From contig CM076145.1 in the NCBI GenBank assembly GCA_038025085.1, positions 17,404,500 through 17,468,499 on the forward strand: a DNA stretch of 64,000 bases, in the 5' to 3' direction. Source of the stretch: Tetragonia tetragonoides. Lineage: Eukaryota > Streptophyta > Magnoliopsida > Caryophyllales > Aizoaceae. Under the pieces are notes generated by a model that was not told the origin of the DNA, did no database searches, and worked only from the letters and a program-made list of their open reading frames with translations. The position numbers and the translations under genes are program-made. Each line of letters starts with the position of its first letter. Positions within the stretch are counted from its first letter, which is position 1. Positions 23,912 through 35,164 of the stretch are shown piece by piece.

Positions 23912-25326
23912 ATGGCTCCTAAACTTAGAGGAGGTAGGAAAAGAAAGGGGCAAGAGATTGTTGTTCATGAGGCCCCGAATGTTTTCCCTCGGGTTTTTGT
24001 TTCCGGGATACCCCATCACCGGGTGGGTGAGAGCAGGTTAGTCCAGGATGGGTTCACTCGTAGTGACTTTCATCCCATCGATCGTTGGGAGCCCAGCGAT
24101 CTCGTTCTCAAGAAGAAGGAGCATTTGGTTACCATTGGTATCAAATGTCGGGTATGTCATCGTTTCTTTTTTCTTTGCTCTTTTACACTTAGAAAATCAT
24201 GTGTAGGCAAACAGAGAATTTTAGGTCGAGAACTGTAGTGTAGCTAAATGTGGAAAAACCATGAAATTGTTTTTCTTGTTAATTTGTGAATTCCTGTAGG
24301 TTTCTCGTATTATGCATGTGAAGAACGAATTTGCGTGAAATTCATCTTTAATGATGGGAAAATAGATTTTTATGAAATTTATTCCTGTTGCATTTATCAT
24401 ATATATTTTTTGTGAAAATAAACTTGAGTGAAGTTTATTTTTGTTGTGGTGGTAGATATTTTTAGAGTATATTTATGGAGAATAAACTTGTGTGAAATTC
24501 GTTCTCTTTAAAGTTCACTCTTGTCATATTGGTTTAGCTAAAATGCTAAATTTTACGAGTTGTAAAAATTTAGGACTAAACCGGAGACTGGTAGTTGTTA
24601 CTAGGATCACCTAGCTAATTGCCTTGCAATTATTGTGTTGTATAGGATGTCGGCACTACCATGCAGGATTATGGTAGCCTTTCGGGTATCGAGAGAGCCC
24701 GTAGGTACGTGACTCCTTCGGTCGACGCTATTGTGGAGCGTTGTGGCTTCGGTCATTTTTTAGCGTCCATCGCTTCTGCGGAGCGCTCCAACCGCTTGCT
24801 CATTAGAGGTCTTGCGGAGCGGTACTGGGACACTACCAGTACCTTTCATTTTCCCATAGGTGAAATCATGATCACCTATTTCTAGTTTGGTCTCATTTTC
24901 GGGCTCCCTTGCACCGGTACTCCTAGGCCTCCAGTTGTTCATACTCCGGAGTCGGTGTCTGCACCACAGCGTCCTTCTCCTAGGCAGGAGAATACGGAGG
25001 TGCGTCAAGGGACGCCTCGTGCTAGAGTGGATACAAGGAACCCGCCCCAAGTGCCTTATCTTCCGTAGTGGCCTGCACCGCCTCCCTATATGGGGTATCC
25101 GGGCTATCATATGCCCATGTATCCTCCAGTCCCTCCAAGGGGTTCTTGGAGTCAGGAGAGTACGGGGTATGGCGGCTATCCCGACATGTTGGAGCCACCG
25201 CGTCATTCACTGGATCCCGCTTACTTGGCAGGTTCATTGTTTGCTTTTGACCCTAGAGCTTGGGCGATGTCTCAGCCTGGTCCTTCAGGTGCTCCATCAT
25301 CGAGTGGACCCGGAGAGGCGCCTTAG
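23912..25326 (+). pseudogene. Antisense gene 1: truncated PMD (MAIN-like) protein
   Basis: Two visible exons. Exon 1 (23912-24151, 80 codons) opens MAPKLRGGRKRKGQ, with a basic cluster resembling a nuclear signal, and ends at a GTATGT donor. Exon 2 starts at 24646 after a TATAG acceptor and stays in frame. It reads IERARRYVTPSVDAIVERCG and WDTTSTFHFPIGE, which resemble the start of the plant mobile domain (compare the FHLP-GE motif of MAIN-type proteins). A TAG stop at about 24882 interrupts this. After FGLIFGLP the sequence jumps to a proline-rich tail (25080-25326, PYMGYPGYHMPMYPPVPP), so most of the domain core appears deleted. A second stop is near 25068. Orientation is opposite to gag-pol. 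Function in the element unknown. Confidence 0.65.
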
Positions 25327-25544
25327 GCGGGTCCGAGTACTGGAGAAGATGGCCAGTGATATTTGTTGTAGTGCATTTGAACTTTCGGGCTCGTATTAAA
25401 CCTGCTATAAATTATCGCATTTTATTCACGCACAAAAATATATCACGCAAATGCCCATATGTGAACTTAATCAACTAATTTCCGAGTGGAAAATCACAAA
25501 TCACAACATTCGAGAATTTAGGATTTCCGAGAATTTAGCACATT

Positions 25545-25770
25545 TGGGGTACCCCTTCCCCTAAAATAAAAAAATAAAGAAAAAAATAGAAAAAAGATAA
25601 TTAAAAGGGGAAAATATTAATAAAGGAAATAGAGAATCAGAAAATAAAAGGAATAAAAGTGGAACTTGATAATCAAAATAAAAAGAAGGAAAGAAGATAA
25701 AAAGGGAATAAATAGAAAAGTGGCAAGAGCCAAAATTTAAGGCAAGAAAAATATAAAGAAAGACTTCCAA
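25545..25770. other. A-rich low-complexity stretch
   Basis: Plus strand is almost only A and G with AAAT words, just downstream of antisense gene 1 and before the promoter region of gene 2. It could be a poly(A)-signal-rich end of gene 1 or a matrix-type spacer. The minus-strand frame here (F-rich) is a composition artefact. Confidence 0.5.
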
Positions 25771-25844
25771 ACTCTGTCCAAGTGGGAATTAGGAAGGTAT
25801 AGCTCGGTCAAGCGTAGGGTCAGGTGGACCGAGGTGTCTCGCGA

Positions 25845-26032
25845 AATAGCACACCAGGCGCCTATACAGGGTGACTACTAGAGCTCCTAGCGGCTGTGCA
25901 AGAGCTCTAGCGGTTGCAACTTGGGCAAGCGGCTTGGGCTTGCGGTTTGGTCGCTTGCTGGAGCGGCTAAGCCGCTTGTCCTAGCGGCTAAGCCGTCTGG
26001 ACTAGCTTCAAGCCGCCTGGCCCCTCTTTTGT
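25845..26032. repeat. Palindrome array upstream of antisense gene 2
   Basis: Contains CAGGCGCCTATACA, then paired GCGG/CCGC words such as AAGCGGCTTGGGCTTGCGG and AGCGGCTAAGCCGCTTG. CAGGCGCCTATACA also occurs on the minus strand of the 3' LTR (22018-22035), again upstream of a palindrome cluster and TATA box. The gene 2 promoter therefore resembles the LTR promoter in the same relative order. Confidence 0.75.
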
Positions 26033-26080
26033 CGGTTGTCTGAATTTCCTTAATTTTCGACGGGAATCCAACCGTAGCCT

Positions 26081-26089
26081 CTATATAGT
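26081..26089 (+). promoter_or_regulatory. TATA box of antisense gene 2
   Basis: CTATATAGT about 50 bp after the palindrome array, followed by a CT-rich tract (26095-26112) and the ATG at 26174. Confidence 0.65.
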
Positions 26090-26173
26090 TGGGTTTCTTT
26101 CTTTTCTCTTCTCACCACTTGCTTTGACCTTAGAGAGAGAAAAATCCTTGAGAGAAAATCCTTTAATCTTAAC

Positions 26174-27725
26174 AATGGTGAACCTTGATGATGTCTTTGA
26201 TGCTTGGTTGGCTTCCATGACTGTAGAGGAGAGGTTAGAGCTTACTCCCTTCGACCTCAATGCCTTCTTTCACCTCAAGCAAGTCAAGATTTTATGGGAT
26301 TTTCTTCATGCTTCTATTGAGTTTTGAGACCCAAAATTCCATGTCTTCCATTTTGGTGCTCATCAGATGTGCCCTTTGGTGGAGGAGTTCTCCGATATAA
26401 TTGGCTTTCCAACCGAAAACCTTCCCGCCGTTCCTTACTTGAGGAATGCTTTTGTGGGTGATTTTCAAAGGTACCTTGGGTTGTCTCCCCGTCAAGCGGG
26501 TCAAGTGCTTCATGGCGAGGATGTTGATCTTGCCAAGCTTGTGACTTTCTTTACCTCCAAGACCCGGGATGCGATGGATATGAGGTACAAGAAGCGTGCC
26601 TTTGTATTTTGCCTCCTCCATCGTTATTTATTCGTTGGTGGTAATGAAGATGCCCTTATTCCTTCCGAGAAGAAGATGACCATTAATAGGGGCAAAACTT
26701 GCCTTCTTAGGGTGACCGAGCAAATTCAGTGGGATACTCCTATGCACTTGGTCGTGGGAGAGACAATCCTTGATTTAGATAGGCTCAAGAGCAACCCTCA
26801 AGAGTCCTTCACCGGAAGCCCTTTACTCCTTCAAGTAAGTTTTGTGATAAAGCCTTAATCTTTGTGGATTTAGCTTTATTTGGTGAAATTCTCATCTTGT
26901 ATTGACTTGAGTTTTTCTTTTGTTGTTTTTGTGTAGATATGGCTTCAAGAGAGACTCCACTTACTTGAGGCCCTAATAGACACTAGGAAGTTCCTCCCTA
27001 AGCACTTTCCGGCAAGGCGCCGAAAGTTCTCTGAATCCTCTCAGGAGGAGTGAATAGCATTCTTCTATACCAGTATCCAACCGGCTTGGTTCGTCCCGTG
27101 GTGGCGTACCACCAAGATCGTAGGGTGTAGTGAGAATGTGCCCTTTATGAGGATCATTGGTTTGTATACTTTGACGTTCTTCTTACCGAATCGCCTCCTC
27201 CGCCAATATGGCTTAAGGCAAAGGATCCCGAACGTAAGTTGTGAACCTCCTTGTCAAAGGCCCTTAATGTCCTCTTTGGTGTCTAATTGGGAACGGCACT
27301 GGAACCGTCGCCAAGTATGGACTAAGCCGGTATACCCACATTCAAATGGGTTGTCTAACTTTTACGAGGAGTGGATTTGGAGTGGCGACCATCAAGTCAA
27401 CCGAAGGCTCCTAGAGGAGGAAAATGAGTTGTTCAAGGCCCGCAAATATGATGAGCCAAGCGGCATAAGGATAACTCCCATTGATAGGCCCACTAGACCT
27501 TCCAAACCCCAAACTAAGGGTAAGGAAAAAGGTAAGGCTAAGGCCCAATCCAATAAGAGAAAGAATCCGGCCCACTCGGCCAAACAAGTAGCTCAAGTTA
27601 GGCCCAATGATCACGAGGCCTCTTCTAGCCATGGTAGGGAACGGTGGGCTCCAAAAGAACGAATGGAACTAGATGAGCCTAGCGAACCCGTCCAAGAGCC
27701 CGAATTCAAAGATAAGGAGGAGTAG
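26174..27725 (+). pseudogene. Antisense gene 2: PMD-type protein of the DUF7745 kind
   Basis: Starts MVNLDDVFDAWLASM at 26174. Exon 1 runs to 26834 (donor GTAAGT), a 102-bp intron follows, and exon 2 starts at 26937 (acceptor TTTTTGTGTAG) and runs to the stop at 27723-27725. Domain features are WDFLHASIEF/DPKFHVFHFG and MCPLVEEFSDIIGFP near the start, then SPLLLQ-IWLQERL across the splice. The second half has FMRIIGLYTLTFFLPNRLLR and ends in a lysine-rich region (TKGKEKGKAKAQSNKRK) with an acidic tail. Two in-frame TGA codons (26325-26327 and near 27051) lie where tryptophan is expected in relatives. Without them the frame is open throughout, so inactivation is recent. Known as an extra antisense gene type in some plant Tat-group elements; role not established. 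Confidence 0.7.
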
Positions 27726-28143
27726 TCCACCTCTAGTTGTCTAGCAAGTCTTATCCTTTTTGTGCTTAGTAGTATAATTCAAATAACAGGTTTGCATGCC
27801 CAAGTAGATGTAGTCTAGAATTGCTCTTTTATTTATTTATTACTTTTCTCGCACTTTTTATTATTATTTATTATTAGAGCATGTAATGGACTTTAGCCAT
27901 ATTAATGAAAGACTTGCTTATTTTTGCATTAATCAAATGGATTAAAACTCCTTTTAGAGATTTATTTTATTCAAGTGGTCGGGCCCAAGTTACGTGGGTT
28001 ACCACATATCCATGTGGAATTAGTCCAATGTAGTTCGTAAAACCAAATCCCGTTTTTTTCCGGTCGTGGGCCCTAGGTGGACGAGTTTGACCGATTTTGA
28101 CTTGGATTCGGTGTCTTAGTGGGCTCTCTCAAAGATTTAACAT

Positions 28144-31100
28144 TTATGAATAGAATCGCTTAAGTTGGTCCATATTTGTGAGTTGAGTGAACTCGTTGCC
28201 GTCTAAATCCATTAACTTTACCACTCCACCGGATAATATCGTCTTGATAATGTACGGTCTGGGCCAATTAGGCTTGAACTTTCCCCGAGGATCGACTACA
28301 ACTGGTCTTACCTCTTTTAGGACTAAGTCTCCTTCTTTTAGTCCTCTGGACTTGAATCGTTGATCAAAATGCCTTGTCATCCTTGCTTGGTAGACATGAC
28401 CATAATGTAGGGCATTTAGTCGTCTTTCGTCTAGCAAGATCAATTGGTCGTACCGGGCCTGGACCCAATCCACTTCGGGTAATTCACTTTCCAAAGCTAT
28501 CCTTAAAGAGGGGATTTCTACCTCGACTGGGAGTACCGCCTCCATTCCGTACACTAAATAATAAGGTGTTGCTCCTGTTGAGGATCGAATAGTGGTTCTA
28601 TATCCCCATAAGGCGAATTGTAGCTTGTCGGGCCAATCTTCGTAGTTTTTCGTCATCTTAGCTATCATTTGCTTCACGTTCTTGTTTTCAGATTCTACGG
28701 CTCCATTCGTTTGTGGCCTATAGGGTGAAGACTGTCGATGTTGAATTTTAAACTTAGTGAAGAGTTCGGCAACATCCTTTTTGAATTGGGACCCGTGATC
28801 ACTTATGATTTCGTGGGGTACTCCATATCTGGTAATGATGTTGTCATGTATGAACTTTGCCACGTGTTTCGATGCTATTCTTGCGTACGAGCGAGCTTCA
28901 ACCCATTTGGTGAAATAATCTATTGCGACTAGTATGTATTCATGGCCTCCTTTTCCTATAGGGGTGATTTTCCCAATGATGTCAATACCCCATGCAGAGA
29001 ACAGCCATGGTGAAGTGAATGTATGTAGAGGAGTAGGAGGTCTATGTTGTAAATTGGCGTGGAATCGACAACGTGTGCACTTCCTCACGTATTCGATGCA
29101 GTCCTTTTCCATCGTAGTCCAATAGTATCCTTGCCTTAAGATTTTCTTGACCAAGGTGAGTCCATTCATATGGGAACCACATACGCCATTATGTATATAA
29201 CTCATGACTTTGATGACCTCACATTCCTTTAAGCATAGAAGACTTAGCCCTTGTGGCGTCTTTTTATAAAGTTTGCCCTGCACATGTTTGTATTGTGCGG
29301 CTAGTCTTCTTAAAGCTCTTTGTGCCCTAGGTGTTGATTGTGGAGCGTAATCACCTTTGGTAATCACCTTCTTCTTCTTCATAGGCGCGTACTCAAGTGC
29401 ATTACAAAAGGCGGGCTCAGTGCGCCTTTGAATGTGAATGGGCATGGAGATTACATCATCTGGAATATTTATCATGGAAGCCATTTTTGCTAAGGCGTCT
29501 GCGAACTGGTTTTCATCTCTAGGAAGGTATGTGAAACGGACGTAAGTGAAATATTTGGCTATCTTTTCAAGATATTCCTGGTAAGGTGCCAGGGATTCGC
29601 TTTTCACTTTCCACTTTTTGGAGACTTGGTTTATGATGAGAGTTGAATCTCCATATACCTTTAGATCCTTAATTTGTAGTTCTATAGCCGCTTCTAAACC
29701 AATGATGCATGCTTCATATTTGGCGCCGTTGTTGGTTACCTCATTGTCATATTTGACGGCTATGGGAGTATGTGCGCCTTCTGGGCTGATTAATAATACT
29801 CCTACGCCATAACCTTTTAGGTTTGATGCTCCGTCAAAGTATAACTGCCAAGTGGTTTCTTCGACACTCATTATTCCTTCGTCGGGAAAGTCATGTGTAG
29901 TATCTTCGCTAATAACTGGGTTCTCAGCGAGATGTTCAGAAATGGCATGTCCTTTGATCGCCTTTTGGTGTTCGAAAGTTAGATCAAATTCTGAAAGCAT
30001 GACAGTCCATCTTGCTATTCTCCCACTAAGAATGGGCTTTTCGAACAAGTACTTTAGTGGATTCATCCTTGACTTTATATGGATAGAATGCTGTAGCATG
30101 TAGTGTCGAAGTTTCTTTGTTGCGGTGACCAATGCGAGACACGTTTTCTCTAGTGTGGAGTAGCGTGTTTCGTACTCTAAGAACTTCTTTCTAAGGTAAT
30201 ATATTGTCTTTTCATCATTCTCCACCTTTTGGGCCAACATAGCATCCATGGCGGTTTCTGTGACTGTTAGGTATAGTATAAGTGATTTTCCCGGAATTGG
30301 CGGAACCAATACGGGTGGATTAGCTAAGTATTCCTTAATTTTGTCGAAGGCTTGTTGGCATTGATCATCCCAGGTAGATTTAGTGTCTTTTTGGAGCTTT
30401 TTGAAGATGGGCTCGCATGTAATAGTCAATTTGGATATGAATCGATTTATATATTGGAGCCGTCCTAGGAACCCTCTTATCTCCTTTTCATTTTTGGGAG
30501 ATGGCATGTCTCTTATAGCTTTGATTTTGGTGGGATCATTTTCAATGCCTCTTGTGCTTATGACGAATCCTAAAAGCTTGCCAGAAGTTACTCCAAATGC
30601 GCACTTTTGAGGATTCAATCTCATATTGTAGTTCCGAAGCCTATCAAAGAATTTCCTTGGATTTGATGATCATATCGTCTACGTACACCTTGGCTTCCTT
30701 GTGCATCATGTCATGTAGAAGGAAAGTTGCAGTTCTTTGGTTTGTTGCTCCCGCATTCTTCAACCCAAAAGGCATGACAGTATAGCAATATGTCCCCCAT
30801 TGGGTTATGAAGGTGGTTTTCTCCATATCTTCTTCGGCCATTTGTATTTGGTTATACCGTGCATAGCCATCCATGAATGATAAGAGGGCATGTCCTGCGG
30901 TATTGTCCACTAGTACGTCTACAAGTGGCAAGGGAAAATCGTCCTTTGGACTTGCCTTGTTTAGATCTCTGAAATCGACGCACATCCTTACTTTGCCATC
31001 CTTTTTTGGAACGGGCACTATGTTAGCAATCCCATTCTGGATATTGAGCAACCCTAATAAAACCTGCTGCGAGCTGTTTCTGTACCTCTTCTTTTATTTT

Positions 31101-31409
31101 CAATGTCCACTCAGGTTTCATTCTCCGAAGTTTTTGCTTTATCGGTTTTGAATCAGGATTGAGCGGTATTGTATGCTGTGCTATCTCACGACTTATTCCC
31201 GGCATGTCTTTGTAGGACCAAGTGAAAATGTCTATGTGTTTTTTTAAGAGATTTATAAAGCTTTCTCGCTCTTTGGGAGTTAACGATAAGCCAACATTTT
31301 TCAATGTCGTGGCCTCTTCCCCCGTGGTAATTACAAAACTCACGTGGGTGTCAGGCCATTCTTGAAGAGACAGGATCAGGAGTGGGTCCCAGTGGTCGTA
31401 TGATCCCAA
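28144..31409 (-). pseudogene. Tat element pol: RT, RNase H, second RNase H, integrase (RT frameshifted)
   Basis: Read from 31409 downward. RT lies in two frames, 31409-31023 and 31051-30644, and holds VPVPKKDGKVRMCVDFRDLN, MPFGLKNAGAT and the catalytic YVDDM. It shifts frame again into an 826-codon frame at 30624-28144. That frame contains the end of RT and RNase H, then an archaeal-type RNase H (about residues 258-385; carboxylates in YFDGAS, KYEACI, YGDSTLI and FADALA all present). The integrase follows: HHCC zinc motif (about residues 478-519), D near 548 (WGIDIIG), D near 609 (ISDHGSQF) and E near 644 (NGAVES), giving the D,D-35-E spacing. The C-terminal part ends MDQLKRFYS. Only the RT junctions are broken. 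Dual RNase H is diagnostic for Tat/Ogre. Confidence 0.95.
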
Positions 31410-31696
31410 TACTAGAGTATTTCGAGAGTGTGAGTAAGGCGAAGAGGTAATGAGGAAAAGTCCCTTTTGGTCATATCCCTCGTGGATGGGACGTGACTAA
31501 GTGGGAGATTTATGCTTTGATGGAGGATAGATGCGGATTGCGCTTCTGCGTCCTCTCTTTCTTTTCTCTTCATCTCAATGTTAGTTACCTCCTCGTCTAT
31601 TTGTTTTAGACCAACGGTGATTTCCATGAGCAATTCTTCCAATGATTTCTTAGGGGTGCTTTTTATTGTTTGAAGGTCATCTTCTTCATCACTATC
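31410..31696 (-). other. Gag-RT junction without a protease domain
   Basis: Only about 290 bp separate the end of gag from the first RT frame. No DTGA/DSGA-type protease motif is readable in any frame; a short charged frame (31642-31412) is all that is present. Complete Tat elements have a protease here, so a deletion is likely. Confidence 0.6.
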
Positions 31697-33214
31697 CTAG
31701 ATTCCGGCTACCTCTAGGTGGAGAGAGTCAAGCTTAAATGGTGAGATAGAACGTCCAATTGGTACAATCAAGCGAGAGGGGTCCTTTTCTTCCTCTTCAT
31801 TTGTAATGACGAAAACCGCACCTAGAGGATTGGTGCTGTTGTTTGGAGTGGGAACATTCTTTGGCTTGGGAATGGTCCCATTGTCAAAGAGATCCTGGAT
31901 TTTATTCTTGAGTGTCCAACACTTTTTGGTGTCATATCCTTTTCCTCTATGGAATTTGCAATAAAGATTAGGATTCCATGATGGGCTCCTCTTTTCGATG
32001 TCAGGATCCGGAGTGGGACCCACGACATTGAGGTAGTCATTCTTGATAAGCTTTTCCAAAGCTTTAGCATAGGTCATGCCCAATGGGGTGTATTGCCTTT
32101 GCGGTTTGTCGTAGACAGCATTGACTTCATTAACCTTGTTGGAAGAGTTTCCCGAATTGGGGTTCTTCTTGTAGTTCGAGTTATAAGTGCCTTTGTTGAA
32201 GAAATTCTTGTTTTTCTCCTTTTTAAGTGCTTGATCGTCCTCTATGAGCAATCCCACACTATTGAGTTGTGTGTATGAAGTAATTGCTTGATATTTGTGA
32301 GGATTCAAGTAAGGAGGTTGTAAGTTCTTGATAAGTTTCCGAATTCTCTCTTCCTCGGATGGACGGTCAAGCATTTCGGCCACTTTAGTTCTCCATTTAT
32401 TAACAAAGTCGGTGAAGCTTTCATTTTCACCTTGCTTTATCACTTCCAACTCTCTCATGGTAGTTGGATGGATGACATTGTCGGCATACCTAGTGAAGAA
32501 CAAGCTAGACACTTTGTTCCATTCTTGAATCTGATTGGGCTCAAGCTTGAAGAACCATGCCCTAACAGTGGGGTCCAAGGTTTGGGAGAAAAGGTGAATA
32601 TAGAGATCAGGATCCACTCCTCTTAGGCCCATTGCGGTAGTGAAAGCCCTTATGTGATCTTTTGGATCGTCGGTCCCTTTGAAGGTGGGGACTTCAGGCA
32701 TAGAGAACTTTTGTGGGAGTTTCCCCTTGATGTGAGAGGAATATCCTTCAGCATTGATCATGTAGTCACTTATGATCTTGTTTTGAGTTAGAGCCAACTC
32801 AAGATTCTTAATTTGAGCACTTAGCTCTTCTACCTTGTCATCTCGAGGTGGAGGATCATCTTGGTTGAAAGGGTCAGTTTCCTTAACCTTGCTTTCTATC
32901 CATGTCACACGGTTTCCCATGGTTTCCAACAATTTCATCATTTCAGCAAACATCTCATCAGTATTCTTAGGTGGTGGAGGTGGCATATCATCTTCGGCCA
33001 TTTTGATCAACTTAGAACATGATGGTTGATACGGAGGGGGAGTAACAAATACTGTGTCAGACCTAGCTTTGCTCGAAGGGGGAGATTTCAATACGAGCTT
33101 CCTAACCAGACGTTGATTACTATGATCGCGTTCCCAACTTTTCGGATCGACTGTTTTCTTCCCAATCCTAGACAGCGGATAGGAATTAGAAAAGGAAAGA
33201 CTAACAAGTTCCAC
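31697..33214 (-). CDS. Tat element gag (505 codons, intact frame)
   Basis: Capsid protein of the retrotransposon. The open frame starts at 33214, but an in-frame ATG at 33001 (MAEDDMPPPPPKNTDEMF) is a plausible real start, preceded by a basic segment if the longer form is used. Features: a coiled-coil-like stretch (KVEELSAQIKNLELALTQN, about residues 125-145), the retrotransposon gag core (FKGTDDPKDHIRAF to SVGLLIEDDQALKKE, about residues 178-335), and a degenerate zinc-binding segment CKFHRGKGYDTKKC near residue 420. There a histidine of the CX2HX4HX4C pattern used by this group appears to be replaced by tyrosine. It ends shortly before the gap where protease should be. Confidence 0.9.
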   Translation of the reverse strand: MELVSLSFSNSYPLSRIGKKTVDPKSWERDHSNQRLVRKLVLKSPPSSKARSDTVFVTPPPYQPSCSKLIKMAEDDMPPPPPKNTDEMFAEMMKLLETMGNRVTWIESKVKETDPFNQDDPPPRDDKVEELSAQIKNLELALTQNKIISDYMINAEGYSSHIKGKLPQKFSMPEVPTFKGTDDPKDHIRAFTTAMGLRGVDPDLYIHLFSQTLDPTVRAWFFKLEPNQIQEWNKVSSLFFTRYADNVIHPTTMRELEVIKQGENESFTDFVNKWRTKVAEMLDRPSEEERIRKLIKNLQPPYLNPHKYQAITSYTQLNSVGLLIEDDQALKKEKNKNFFNKGTYNSNYKKNPNSGNSSNKVNEVNAVYDKPQRQYTPLGMTYAKALEKLIKNDYLNVVGPTPDPDIEKRSPSWNPNLYCKFHRGKGYDTKKCWTLKNKIQDLFDNGTIPKPKNVPTPNNSTNPLGAVFVITNEEEEKDPSRLIVPIGRSISPFKLDSLHLEVAGI

Positions 33215-34181
33215 AAAAGAAAAGTTTTAAAACAAAGATGGAAAATTCCTATCTAGAATATTCTATCAACATAGTTACCCTTGGGGACTAAGTAATGGGT
33301 TTAGGTCAACAAATCTCGACACGGGAAAAGAAAGATGAAAGATATTATACTCTTGACTAAAAGGAGAGGGGAGAGATATTATCTCGACTCAATATGGGAT
33401 AAAGCAAAAGATATTATACTCTTGACTAAAAAGAGAGGGGAGAGATATCATCGAGATCTTTTGACCTAAACTCACTACCTAAATAAAAGGAAAGAATAAA
33501 GCATCCAAATCTTTCCTAAGGTAACGAGCATCATAGAACATTCAGGGATATTTTTTCCTAAAAATAAAGATTCTAGACTCAATCTTAAGACAAAATCTAG
33601 ACTCAAAAAGGAAAAGATCCTAATTGGGGTCTAACCTAATATTTTATGATGATCAAAAAGATTACGCAAAGATTGTGTTCACATATGGGCAAATAACACA
33701 ACAACGCAAATGACATGATTATGAAGATCTATCATGGACATGGGACTGAGTTTCAACCTAAAACATTGGTTCCAGTTCATGCAATGGGGTAGGCTTAAGG
33801 GTTTTGGTCAAAAGGTACTCATGATCAAGAATGTACTACACTCCGCGGGATGCGCAACAATGTGAGGCATTCTAGTTATCGTACTCGTCGAATGGATGAA
33901 TGCGTAGGAAGGTACATGAGGTGGGGGGATCCCGGTTTCTTGGCAAACAAGAATCGAGTGGATTCTCACCAAGGCACTTCACCACACTCCATTGGCTAAG
34001 AAACTAGTTTGAACTTGTAAAAACAAGCTCAGAAGTCGCGCAAGCGCATGCACATGAATGCAATGAATGCAAATTAATAGATTAATGACAAGTCACAAAA
34101 TAATAAGAACACTCAAGGTAGTGAACCAAGCAAAAATAATGATAATGAATCGATTTTCAAGTTACACTCTCTTAATCATGT
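33215..34181 (-). other. 5' leader of the Tat element
   Basis: Untranslated region between the primer-binding site and gag, about 970 bp. It contains a direct repeat of ACTCTTGACTAAAA-GAGAGGGGAGAGATAT-ATC at about 33351 and 33418. No protein is recognised. Confidence 0.7.
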
Positions 34182-34199
34182 TCCCCAGTGAAGTCGCCA
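34182..34199 (-). other. Primer-binding site of the Tat element (TGGCGA type)
   Basis: Minus strand TGGCGACTTCACTGGGGA lies one base inside the 5' LTR. TGGCGAC...CTGGGGA is the site used by Tat/Ogre elements, reported as matching tRNA-Arg; the exact tRNA was not checked. Confidence 0.8.
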
Positions 34200-34200
34200 C

Positions 34201-35089
34201 TGTAGGCTGCCGTAATTTTCTCCCCTCTCTTCACGTGTCTTCCTTCGACCCTTTCTGGATTCGGGTTTCCGGACAGCCTGGGAAAGCGCGGTGGTGTTCG
34301 AGTTTCGTGAATCTTTGAGTGTGAATGCACGTAAAGATTTATGCACCAAGGACATAATTAAGATTGTCGGAAGTCGCAACCAAATTTTAAGGTAATTTGG
34401 AAACCTTGGAGTCAAGTCGATAGTCTAGAAAGACGTCAACTCAACTCCTGTGCACCCCAATCCCTATTGGGGAAATTGACTTCATAAATGAGTTCGGGGG
34501 CGTAGGTACGAGCTAGGAAGGTGTTAGGCACCCAACACACCCGTTGACAACAACGGACTTTACTAATCAATTCAATATAATTATTAATGTTACGGTTCCA
34601 AACAAGGTTCAATTTGTCCAAATTCCTAGTTTTAACTAATGGGTTGAATAAACATTATTATTGTGACCACTTTAAACAATTTATCAAGTTACATGCTTTT
34701 ATTGCTAGAAAAAGATAAATATGCTAAACCCTGCAAGTTAGAGGACAAACAAATAATTCATCCACCAATCCACAAACAAAGCACGATTCAATTATAAAGA
34801 AAAGCAATAACTAGCAAAATTAAAATATTCATTCATCCATTAATTAGGCTTAGTACAAGCCCTTTTGCTCAAAACGCGCCATGCATGTACATATCACATA
34901 AACCAAAATCGTTAGTAATAACAAGCAATATAAAAACTATTGAAAACCCTCAGGTTGGAATACCTGGATGCTCACAATGAACTTATTGGGTTATATTGCT
35001 TGAATTCATGCTCTTGATGAAGTGTGAAGGCTTATTTTGTGGTGCTAGGCTAAACTTAAAGAAGGAGTAGAATCAGAATTTATGGTTTA

Positions 35090-35164
<75 letters not shown>

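Noticed and set aside
25561..25770. Phe-rich minus-strand frame resembling membrane segments
   Set aside because: Low-complexity A/G-rich DNA read in reverse.
28374..30785. Plus-strand frames overlapping the Tat pol
   Set aside because: Shadows of the long minus-strand frame, whose catalytic motifs are clear.
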